Of a DNA stretch of 5,030 nt, positions 1 to 5,030 are shown piece after piece; positions within the stretch are counted from its first letter, which is position 1, and every line of letters starts with the position of its first letter. Source of the DNA: Pelotomaculum sp. UBA1371 (GTDB lineage Bacteria; Bacillota; Desulfotomaculia; Desulfotomaculales; Pelotomaculaceae); NCBI GenBank assembly GCA_002305915.1, contig DBRJ01000035.1, forward strand, positions 1-5,030. Direction: 5' to 3'. Both the position numbers and the translations under genes were made by a program. The notes under the pieces were generated by a model. It worked only from the letters and a program-made list of their open reading frames with translations. It ran no database searches and had not been told where the DNA came from.

Positions 1-1
1 C

Positions 2-223
2 GGTTTCACTGTAAGCAAAAAAGTGGGTAATGCCGTTACGAGGAATAGAATTAGACGCCTGTTCAGGGAGGCGTGCCGTTTGAATTGCGGGCTTTTTCCC
101 ACAGGTTTTGATTTTGTATTGCTTGCAAGACGGGAGATAGTTGGGTCGGGCTATCATGAAGTTGAAGCCAGTTTATTGAAGCTTTTAAAAAGATTAAAGT
201 TTGACGGGGGATGTTCCCTGTGA
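2..223 (+). CDS. rnpA: Ribonuclease P protein component, 5'-truncated
   Basis: This is the protein subunit of RNase P, which binds the catalytic RNA (RnpB) and helps remove the 5' leader from precursor tRNAs in the cytoplasm. The frame is open from base 2 to a TGA at 221-223, giving the last 73 codons. The visible start of the fragment, GFTVSKKVGNAVTRNRIRRL, holds the family signature: the VSKKVGNAV strand followed by the Arg-rich RNR helix that contacts the RNA. The rest (FREACR, then a strand with DFVLLARREI, then the C-terminal helix with LLKLLKRLKF) matches the usual fold. Full RnpA proteins are about 110-125 residues, so roughly 40-45 N-terminal residues lie left of the window. The ATG at base 23 is internal (within GNAV) and is not the start. 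The stop overlaps the likely GTG start of yidD by four bases, which suggests translational coupling. In related genomes rpmH and dnaA lie upstream; that cannot be seen here. Confidence 0.97.
   Translation, partial: GFTVSKKVGNAVTRNRIRRLFREACRLNCGLFPTGFDFVLLARREIVGSGYHEVEASLLKLLKRLKFDGGCSL
206..211 (+). promoter_or_regulatory. Ribosome binding site that decides the yidD start
   Basis: The purine run GGGGGA lies 8 bases before the GTG at 220 but directly abuts the ATG at 211, where no spacer would remain. The spacing therefore favours GTG 220 as the yidD initiation codon. The site lies inside the last codons of rnpA. Confidence 0.6.
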
Positions 224-426
224 AAATAGTTTTAATTCTATTAATTCGGTTTTATCAGCAGGTAATTTCGCCGCTAAAAAAACCAACCTGCCGGTTTTAT
301 CCTACGTGTTCTCACTATGCGGTGCAGGCAGTGGAAAAATACGGCGCCTGGAAGGGTTTCTGGCTGGCCGTAAAAAGGGTTTTAAAATGTCACCCTTTTC
401 ACCCAGGTGGTTACGACCCTGTTTAG
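220..426 (+). CDS. yidD: Membrane protein insertion efficiency factor YidD
   Basis: YidD is a small membrane-associated protein that assists YidC-dependent insertion of inner-membrane proteins; its exact mechanism is not settled. The product is 68 residues from GTG 220, or 71 from ATG 211, close to the usual 70-85. The N-terminal hydrophobic or amphipathic helix (residues 2-19, VLILLIRFYQQVISP) is followed by the family signature: C24 and C30 in PTCRFYPTCSHYA, the segment KYGAWKGFWLAVKRVLKC with C57, and the terminal HPFHPGGYDPV. All three conserved cysteines are present. I prefer GTG 220 because it forms a GTGA overlap with the rnpA stop and has a well-spaced ribosome binding site. It sits between rnpA and yidC, its standard place, so co-expression with its functional partner is likely. 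Identity is very secure; only the start is open. Confidence 0.95.
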   Translation: MKIVLILLIRFYQQVISPLKKPTCRFYPTCSHYAVQAVEKYGAWKGFWLAVKRVLKCHPFHPGGYDPV

Positions 427-443
427 AAAGAAATTAACCGCTG

Positions 444-457
444 GGCCTGCACAGGCC
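444..457 (+). other. Small inverted repeat in the yidD-yidC gap
   Basis: GGCCT (444-448) and AGGCC (453-457) form a perfect 5-bp GC-rich stem around the loop GCAC. It ends five bases before the yidC ribosome binding site and has no T run, so it is not an intrinsic terminator. It could be a minor mRNA structure near the initiation region, or chance. Confidence 0.3.
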
Positions 458-461
458 GGAT

Positions 462-468
462 GAGGAGG
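462..468 (+). promoter_or_regulatory. Ribosome binding site of yidC
   Basis: GAGGAGG is a strong Shine-Dalgarno match, with an 11-base spacer to the TTG at 480. The spacer is slightly long, but no other start codon lies in frame between the site and 480: the upstream codons read GAG GCG GAT AGT GGT. This supports a TTG start. Confidence 0.65.
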
Positions 469-479
469 CGGATAGTGGT

Positions 480-1148
480 TTGGAGATTTTTAATGCCATT
501 GTAGATGGTATGACCTGGCTTTTAAACTGGCTTTATTATATTACTGAAACAGTTGGTATACCAAATTACGGTATTGCTATTATTCTGTTGACGATTATCA
601 TAAAAATGGTTCTCTATCCCTTGTCCCACAAGCAGATGAAATCAATGCTGGCCATGCAGCAAATACAACCAAAGATTAAGGAGATTCAGCAAAAGTACAA
701 AGAAAAAGATCCCAAGAAGATGCAGCAGAAAATGATGGATTTATACAGGGAACACAATGTCAACCCTGCGGCCGGATGTCTACCTTTACTGATACAGATG
801 CCAATCCTGATTGCCCTGTTCAGGTCTCTTATTTCTTTTCCGTATGTGAATACCGATCATGCCAGCTTTATTTGGGTTCAGAACCTTAGTGATAAGGATC
901 CGTACTATATTCTTCCAATTTTGGCCGGAGTCACAACCTATTTTCAGTCAAAAATGACAACTTCGGCAACGGATCCGACGCAGAAAATGATGTTGTATAC
1001 CATGCCCGTCTTTATTGCCTGGATCTCCAGTACGTTCCCGGCAGGCCTTTCTCTGTACTGGGTTGTATTTAACGTGGTAGGCTGGGCCCAGCAATATTAT
1101 ATCAACAAGCAGGCCGTGGTTGTGAAAGGGGAGGCTGGGAAAAGTTGA
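480..1148 (+). CDS. yidC: Membrane protein insertase YidC (Oxa1/SpoIIIJ family)
   Basis: YidC inserts and folds membrane proteins in the cytoplasmic membrane, alone or with SecYEG. The product is 222 residues, the short Gram-positive form without the large periplasmic domain of proteobacteria. In order: an N-terminal hydrophobic stretch (about 4-22); first core membrane helix (about 29-48) with K42 at the position of the conserved groove arginine; a highly charged cytoplasmic helical hairpin (about 50-95, rich in Lys and Gln); helix 2 (about 100-118, CLPLLIQMPILIALF); helix 3 (about 142-157); helix 4 (about 170-183); and helix 5 (about 187-207) with the hallmark FPAGLSLYWVVFNVV. The C-terminal tail is short. 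No lipobox or clear signal peptide is seen, unlike Bacillus SpoIIIJ. The TTG start is set by the upstream GAGGAGG. The stop overlaps jag by four bases (TTGA). Confidence 0.97.
   Translation: MEIFNAIVDGMTWLLNWLYYITETVGIPNYGIAIILLTIIIKMVLYPLSHKQMKSMLAMQQIQPKIKEIQQKYKEKDPKKMQQKMMDLYREHNVNPAAGCLPLLIQMPILIALFRSLISFPYVNTDHASFIWVQNLSDKDPYYILPILAGVTTYFQSKMTTSATDPTQKMMLYTMPVFIAWISSTFPAGLSLYWVVFNVVGWAQQYYINKQAVVVKGEAGKS
1128..1134 (+). promoter_or_regulatory. Ribosome binding site of jag
   Basis: GGGGAGG lies within the last yidC codons, 10 bases before the TTG at 1145. It supports that start and translation of jag coupled to yidC. Confidence 0.6.
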
Positions 1149-1765
1149 AGGTTATTGAGAAGACCGGGAAAACTATAGATGAAGCTGTTGAACTGGCACT
1201 TAAGGACCTTGGGGTTTCCCGGGAAGAGGTGGAGATCAGGATCATCAATGAACCCACCAGGGGTTTTTTAGGCTTTTTGGGAGGAAAGCAGGCCCGGGTA
1301 GAAGTTGCCTTAAAGGACGGACCGGCTCAAAAAGCAGGTAACTTGTTAAAGAGTATCTTTAAATCAATGCAGCTTCAGGTTGGCATGAACATAAAAGAAA
1401 AGGATCATGAAATGCTCATTAACCTGGAGGGAAATGAACTGGGAATTCTCATAGGCAGAAGGGGCGAAACGCTGGATGCACTTCAGTATCTGGTGAATCT
1501 GGCTGTGAATAAAAACACTGAAACCCGTAAAAAAATCATTATAGATGTTGAAGGATATCGTAAGAGACGGGAAGAAACACTGCAAAAACTGGCCTTGAAA
1601 CTGGCGGACAAGGCCAAGCAGCGAGGGCGGAACGTGGTCCTTGAACCGATGAGTTCCCAGGAAAGGCGCATTATTCACACGGTTTTGCAGGGGCGTGACG
1701 ACATACACACATTTAGTGAAGGAGAGGAACCCTGCCGGAAGATTATTATATCACCGAAAAAATAA
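1145..1765 (+). CDS. jag: RNA-binding protein Jag / KhpB (Jag-N, KH and R3H domains)
   Basis: Jag (also KhpB or EloR) is a cytoplasmic single-stranded-nucleic-acid binding protein. In streptococci its family forms a complex with KhpA and affects cell elongation and division; in clostridia KhpB is studied as an RNA-binding protein. The 206-residue product shows the full architecture. The Jag-N domain is about 1-52, with MKVIEKTGKTIDEAVELAL and the glycine-rich RGFLGFLGGKQARVEV. A linker follows at about 55-75. The KH domain is about 78-153, with the GxxG loop GRRG at 104-107 in ILIGRRGETLDALQYL. The R3H domain is about 155-206, with the R-x3-H pair R174/H178 in QERRIIHTVL and the terminal strand PCRKIIISPKK. 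The TTG start overlaps the yidC stop (TTGA) and has a well-placed ribosome binding site. Nothing is truncated. A strong inverted repeat follows directly. Confidence 0.96.
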   Translation: MKVIEKTGKTIDEAVELALKDLGVSREEVEIRIINEPTRGFLGFLGGKQARVEVALKDGPAQKAGNLLKSIFKSMQLQVGMNIKEKDHEMLINLEGNELGILIGRRGETLDALQYLVNLAVNKNTETRKKIIIDVEGYRKRREETLQKLALKLADKAKQRGRNVVLEPMSSQERRIIHTVLQGRDDIHTFSEGEEPCRKIIISPKK

Positions 1766-1767
1766 TA

Positions 1768-1807
1768 TTTAAACCCAGCGCGCAAATGACGGCCCGCTGG
1801 GTTTAAA
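1768..1807 (+). terminator. 13-bp perfect inverted repeat after jag (possible terminator or mRNA processing hairpin)
   Basis: TTTAAACCCAGCG (1768-1780) pairs perfectly with CGCTGGGTTTAAA (1795-1807) around a 14-base loop, three bases after the jag stop. Position and stem strength suit a transcription terminator or an mRNA-stabilising hairpin closing the rnpA-jag part. Against a textbook + strand terminator, the T run is only three bases, lies inside the stem, and is followed by AAAAATAAAT. Read on the - strand, the hairpin is followed by TATTATTTTTT, a better U tract, although no - strand gene is seen here. Partial termination or a role in both directions is possible. Confidence 0.5.
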
Positions 1808-1817
1808 AATAAATACC

Positions 1818-1823
1818 GGAAGG
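1818..1823 (+). promoter_or_regulatory. Ribosome binding site that decides the mnmE start
   Basis: GGAAGG lies 8 bases before the TTG at 1832. The alternative in-frame GTG at 1823 overlaps this site and would leave no spacer, so TTG 1832 is favoured. The site begins about 10 bases beyond the upstream hairpin and is not part of its stem. Confidence 0.6.
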
Positions 1824-1831
1824 TGCCAGCG

Positions 1832-3217
1832 TTGATTGAGGATACCATTGCCGCCATTTCCACTCCTCTGGGGGAGGGTGGAATCGGAATTGTACGCGTC
1901 AGCGGGACCGGCGCCGCAGATATTGCGGGGAAGATATTTAGAGCCGGTTCAAAAATTAATTTTTTGAATGAGAACCGCAAGCTTATATACGGCCACATTG
2001 TAGATGAAAAAGGAGTGGATTTGGACGAGGTTCTTTTATGCTATATGAAAGGGCCTCACACCTATACCAGGGAAGATATTGTGGAAATCCACTGTCACGG
2101 CGGGATTGTGCCGATGCGCAGGGTGCTTGAACAGGTTCTGGCCCGGGGAGCCCGTCTGGCTCAACCAGGTGAATTCAGCAAGCGCGCTTTTTTAAACGGA
2201 AGACTGGACCTGGCCCAGGCGGAATCCGTTATCGATATAATTCGCTCGAAAACAGACAGAAGCCTAAGTTTAGCTGTTTCTCAATTAAAGGGGAATCTTT
2301 CTAAAAAAATTACTGAACTACAGAATAAAATCCTGGGTCTGCTGGCCCGGGTGGAGGCAAATATAGATTTCCCGGAGGAAGACCTGGAAGAAAATGCCGG
2401 AGAGGCTATTATCCGGGAAGGAGAAAAGGTTTTAAAGGAATTTGAAGAGATGATCAGCAGAGCCGATACAGGAAGAGTTTACCGGGAAGGGATCAGCACG
2501 GTCATTATCGGCAATACAAATGTGGGAAAATCATCTCTCTTGAATGCCCTGCTCCGGGAAAACAGGGCAATAGTAACCGATATTCCGGGTACAACCAGGG
2601 ATCTAATCGAAGAGGTTATTAATATCCGGGGAATTCCCTTGAGAATTATTGATACCGCCGGGCTGCGGGAAACCAGTGACTTTGTTGAAAAGATAGGTGT
2701 GGAAAAGACCAGGGAAACCATCAATAGGGCAGACCTGGTGCTGGTGGTACTTGACGCTGTCCGGGGATTAGACGATGAAGACCGGGCCATTTTGGAATTG
2801 ATCAAGGAAAAGAAAGCGTTGATCCTGATCAATAAGGTGGATGTGGACGAAGCGAAAATCCGCATCAAGGAAAGCGATGTCCGGAGGCTGGTCCGGGAAA
2901 GGCCGGTTTTATGGATTTCAGCACTGAAAGGTACCGGTATCGACCGTTTGGAAAAAGAAATTTTTGAAATGGTTACGGGAGGCCGGGTTACCGGGTCAGA
3001 TACCGTGCTTGTAGCCAATATTCGTCATAAGGAAGTCCTGGAGAGGAGCGCTCGCCATCTGCAAGAAGCTATTACAGGGGCCCGTCAGGCATTGCCGGTG
3101 GATATTGTAGCAATTGATCTGCGGGAAGCCTGGGAAGCCCTTGGCGAGATTACCGGGTCAACAGCGACGGAGGACCTCCTGGACAGAATCTTTGAAGATT
3201 TCTGCATTGGGAAATGA
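1832..3217 (+). CDS. mnmE: tRNA uridine-5-carboxymethylaminomethyl(34) synthesis GTPase MnmE (TrmE)
   Basis: MnmE works with MnmG to build the carboxymethylaminomethyl group on C5 of wobble uridine 34 in certain tRNAs, using GTP, a methylene-THF carbon and glycine. From TTG 1832 the product is 461 residues, matching the usual 450-465. The N-terminal tetrahydrofolate-binding domain is about 1-118, beginning MIEDTIAAISTPLGEGGIG. The central helical domain is split around an inserted potassium-dependent G domain: G1 GNTNVGKS (227-234), G2 region TDIPGTTRD (249-257), G3 DTAG (274-277) followed by LRE, G4 NKVD (334-337) and G5 SALKG (363-367). E286 aligns with the catalytic glutamate E282 of E. 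coli. The C terminus is FCIGK, whose Cys (C458) is invariant in the family. The first residues match homologues better from TTG 1832 than from GTG 1823, which would add three residues. It pairs with mnmG just downstream. Confidence 0.97.
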   Translation: MIEDTIAAISTPLGEGGIGIVRVSGTGAADIAGKIFRAGSKINFLNENRKLIYGHIVDEKGVDLDEVLLCYMKGPHTYTREDIVEIHCHGGIVPMRRVLEQVLARGARLAQPGEFSKRAFLNGRLDLAQAESVIDIIRSKTDRSLSLAVSQLKGNLSKKITELQNKILGLLARVEANIDFPEEDLEENAGEAIIREGEKVLKEFEEMISRADTGRVYREGISTVIIGNTNVGKSSLLNALLRENRAIVTDIPGTTRDLIEEVINIRGIPLRIIDTAGLRETSDFVEKIGVEKTRETINRADLVLVVLDAVRGLDDEDRAILELIKEKKALILINKVDVDEAKIRIKESDVRRLVRERPVLWISALKGTGIDRLEKEIFEMVTGGRVTGSDTVLVANIRHKEVLERSARHLQEAITGARQALPVDIVAIDLREAWEALGEITGSTATEDLLDRIFEDFCIGK

Positions 3218-3222
3218 GGTGG
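3216..3222 (+). promoter_or_regulatory. Ribosome binding site favouring the mnmG TTG start
   Basis: GAGGTGG overlaps the mnmE stop codon and sits 5 bases before the TTG at 3228 (8 bases counting from its GAGG core). An in-frame GTG at 3219 lies inside this site; its own upstream purines (GGGA, 3209-3212) are weaker. This favours TTG 3228, though not decisively. Confidence 0.5.
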
Positions 3223-3227
3223 CCGGT

Positions 3228-5030
3228 TTGGAATATGACGCTGGAAAATACGATATCATTGTTGTAGGAGCGGGGCACGCCGGGTGTGAGGCGGGTCTGG
3301 CGGCAGCCAGGCTGGGCTGCCGCACCTTGATCCTGACCTTGAACCTGGACTATGTGGCTCTGATGCCCTGCAACCCGGCTGTGGGTGGACCGGCAAAGTC
3401 TCAACTGGTCAGGGAAGTGGACGCTCTGGGGGGAGAAATGGGCCTGAATACGGATTATACCTCCATTCAGATGCGGCTTCTGAATACCGGCAAGGGACCG
3501 GCCGTCCACGCCTTACGTGCCCAGTCTGATAAAATGAGCTACCAGAACAGGATGAAACAGACCCTGGAAAAACAGCAGGGACTGGATTTAAAACAGGCTC
3601 TTGTGGACAAAATTTTAGTAAAAAAGGGTAAAGTTTGTGGTGTAGTAACCAGCACAGGTGCCAGATTTGAGGCCGGCGCCGTAATCCTGACCACAGGAAC
3701 TTACTTGAAGGGACGGATCATTATTGGTGACCTTTCTTATCCCGGGGCGCCCAATGGCCAATTCCCTTCGATTCGTCTTTCAGATAGTCTTAAAGATCTG
3801 GGTATTAAACTGGATCGTTTTAAGACAGGAACCCCGGCCCGGGTTGCCAAAAGCAGCATTGATTTCAGCCGCATGTTGATCCAGCCGGGTGACCAAAAAG
3901 TACATAATTTTTCCTTTATGTCCGGTGTGACCAGCCGCGAACAAATACCCTGCTGGCTGACTTATACCAACGAAAAGACCCACCGGATCATCCTGGACAA
4001 TCTTGACCGGGCGCCCCTTTATACCGGCGCCATCCAGAGCAGGGGGCCGCGCTACTGTCCTTCCATCGAAACAAAGGTTGTGCGTTTTTCAGACAAGCCT
4101 GCTCACCAGGTTTTTATTGAGCCGGAGGGAAAAAATACTGATGAAATGTATGTGCAGGGCATGTCCACCAGCCTGCCGGAAGATGTGCAACTGGCCATGC
4201 TCCGGACCCTGCCGGGCCTGGAGAGAGTAGAAATGATGCGCCCGGGGTACGCCATTGAATATGATTTCGTAGCGCCTGCTCAGTTAAAACAGTCTCTGGA
4301 GATAAAGTCAGTGCCGGGGCTGTTTACGGCGGGGCAGATTAATGGTACTTCCGGCTACGAGGAGGCGGCAGCCCAGGGTATTGTGGCCGGAATTAACGCC
4401 GTTCATTATTTAAAAAACAAGGAACCCTTTATTCTAAGCCGGTCTGATGCTTATACAGGGGTTATGATTGACGATCTAGTAACCAAGGAAATTGAAGAGC
4501 CGTACAGAATTTTGACTTCAAGGGCGGAATTCAGGCTTTTACTGAGACAGGACAATGCTGATTTGAGGTTAACTGAGAAAGGATACCGGATTGGGCTTGT
4601 TACGCCGGAAAGATACAGGTCCTTTGAGCAAAAGAAGAGGTTGATCGCCGCTGAGAAAGAAAGGCTGGAGCGGACAGTGGTGCCTGTGAGCGAAGAAATA
4701 AAGCTGATTTTAGCAAAATTGCAAACCGCCGGGATTCCCCAACAGGGTTCATCGCTGGCCGGGCTGCTCCGGCGCCCGGAAATGACCTATAAAAAGATCC
4801 TGCAACTTCCTCTGGAACATCCTCCACTGCCGGAAGAAGTTTGCGAACAGGTTGAGGTTCAAGTCAAGTACGAAGGTTATATCAAAAAGCAGGAAGCCCA
4901 GGTGGAGCGATTCAGGCGGCTGGAAGGAAAGAGAATTCCAGATGATCTGGATTACAGCAGGGTCAGGGGCCTCTCGGCAGAAGCCAGGGAAAAACTGGAA
5001 TTAATTAGACCCGGCTCCATCGGTCAGGCC
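3228..5030 (+). CDS. mnmG: tRNA uridine-5-carboxymethylaminomethyl(34) synthesis enzyme MnmG (GidA), 3'-truncated
   Basis: MnmG is the FAD- and NADH-dependent partner of MnmE in wobble U34 modification. The frame is open for 601 codons to the window edge; full proteins are about 620-640 residues, so the last 25-35 are missing. The N-terminal FAD dinucleotide-binding motif is VVGAGHAGCEA (G14, G16, G19). C48 in MPCNPAVGG and C277 in GPRYCPSIE match the two functional cysteines of E. coli MnmG (C47 and C277). A second FAD-contacting region is AGQINGTSGYEEAAAQG (368-384). TSRAEFRLLLRQDNADLRL starts at T430. The helical C-terminal domain, which binds tRNA and MnmE, includes YEGYIKKQ (from Y548) and ends in the window at RPGSIGQA. 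The likely start is TTG 3228, giving MEYDAGKYDIIVVGAG; GTG 3219 would add three residues. With only 10 bases after the mnmE stop, the two genes are surely co-transcribed. rsmG usually follows in Firmicutes but is not seen. Confidence 0.97.
   Translation, partial: MEYDAGKYDIIVVGAGHAGCEAGLAAARLGCRTLILTLNLDYVALMPCNPAVGGPAKSQLVREVDALGGEMGLNTDYTSIQMRLLNTGKGPAVHALRAQSDKMSYQNRMKQTLEKQQGLDLKQALVDKILVKKGKVCGVVTSTGARFEAGAVILTTGTYLKGRIIIGDLSYPGAPNGQFPSIRLSDSLKDLGIKLDRFKTGTPARVAKSSIDFSRMLIQPGDQKVHNFSFMSGVTSREQIPCWLTYTNEKTHRIILDNLDRAPLYTGAIQSRGPRYCPSIETKVVRFSDKPAHQVFIEPEGKNTDEMYVQGMSTSLPEDVQLAMLRTLPGLERVEMMRPGYAIEYDFVAPAQLKQSLEIKSVPGLFTAGQINGTSGYEEAAAQGIVAGINAVHYLKNKEPFILSRSDAYTGVMIDDLVTKEIEEPYRILTSRAEFRLLLRQDNADLRLTEKGYRIGLVTPERYRSFEQKKRLIAAEKERLERTVVPVSEEIKLILAKLQTAGIPQQGSSLAGLLRRPEMTYKKILQLPLEHPPLPEEVCEQVEVQVKYEGYIKKQEAQVERFRRLEGKRIPDDLDYSRVRGLSAEAREKLELIRPGSIGQA

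Noticed and set aside
23..25. ATG at base 23 as a start of rnpA.
   Set aside because: The frame is open and conserved upstream (GFTVSKKV), so this codon does not begin the protein. In fact the triplet at 23-25 lies in codons already inside the family signature.
201..437. Open frame of 78 codons on the + strand overlapping yidD.
   Set aside because: It is a frame-shifted shadow of yidD, which has clear family motifs in its own frame.
1364..1998. Three minus-strand open frames opposite jag and the mnmE start.
   Set aside because: They lie antisense to well-supported genes, lack recognisable motifs, and have no convincing ribosome binding site or context.
2479..3018. Long open frame (179 codons) on the minus strand.
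   Set aside because: It is antisense to the MnmE G domain, is dominated by Ser, Thr, Ile and Arg as expected for a shadow of a coding strand, and has no recognisable domain.
3150..4827. Minus-strand open frames (3150-3509, 3780-3983, 4600-4827) and a + strand one (4003-4230) inside mnmG.
   Set aside because: MnmG is continuously open through all of these with conserved motifs; the others are shadows with low-complexity or Cys/Arg-rich composition.
1..5030. A new defence system, mobile element, CRISPR array or RNA gene.
   Set aside because: Every gene is a recognised housekeeping family in its standard order. I saw no repeats, transposase, tRNA-like cloverleaf or unexplained gap longer than about 70 bases.

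Overview
The window is an ordinary piece of the conserved gene cluster next to the bacterial replication origin: the end of rnpA, then yidD, yidC, jag (khpB), mnmE and most of mnmG, all on the + strand. This order, with a short single-domain YidC and a Jag protein between yidC and mnmE, is typical of Firmicutes. Protein details suggest a clostridial lineage, possibly Peptococcaceae-like (Desulfotomaculum or Pelotomaculum relatives): the MnmE start MIEDTIAAISTP, the MnmG stretch PCNPAVGGPAKSQLVREVD, a YidC with lysine in its first core membrane helix, and intermediate base composition by eye. The genus cannot be fixed from sequence reading alone.

Layout. Positions 2-223 are the C-terminal part of the RNase P protein. 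yidD overlaps its stop by four bases, and yidC follows after a short gap holding a small hairpin. jag overlaps the yidC stop by four bases. The only gap with a strong structure (1766-1831) lies between jag and mnmE and holds a 13-bp perfect inverted repeat. mnmE is complete. mnmG starts about 10 bases after the mnmE stop and runs off the right edge, lacking roughly the last 25-35 residues. No stretch over 300 bases lacks a gene.

Functional logic. rnpA-yidD-yidC-jag joins tRNA 5'-end processing, membrane protein insertion (YidC with its accessory factor YidD) and an RNA-binding regulator (Jag/KhpB). MnmE and MnmG form one complex that modifies the wobble uridine of certain tRNAs. Their adjacency matches a stoichiometric partnership.

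No previously undescribed system is visible. The points worth a second look are modest. Every gene whose start lies in the window appears to begin with GTG or TTG, so several starts need care (yidD, mnmE and mnmG in particular). The jag-mnmE dyad does not look like a textbook terminator on the + strand. YidC lacks a lipoprotein signal and carries Lys where the best-studied homologues have Arg.
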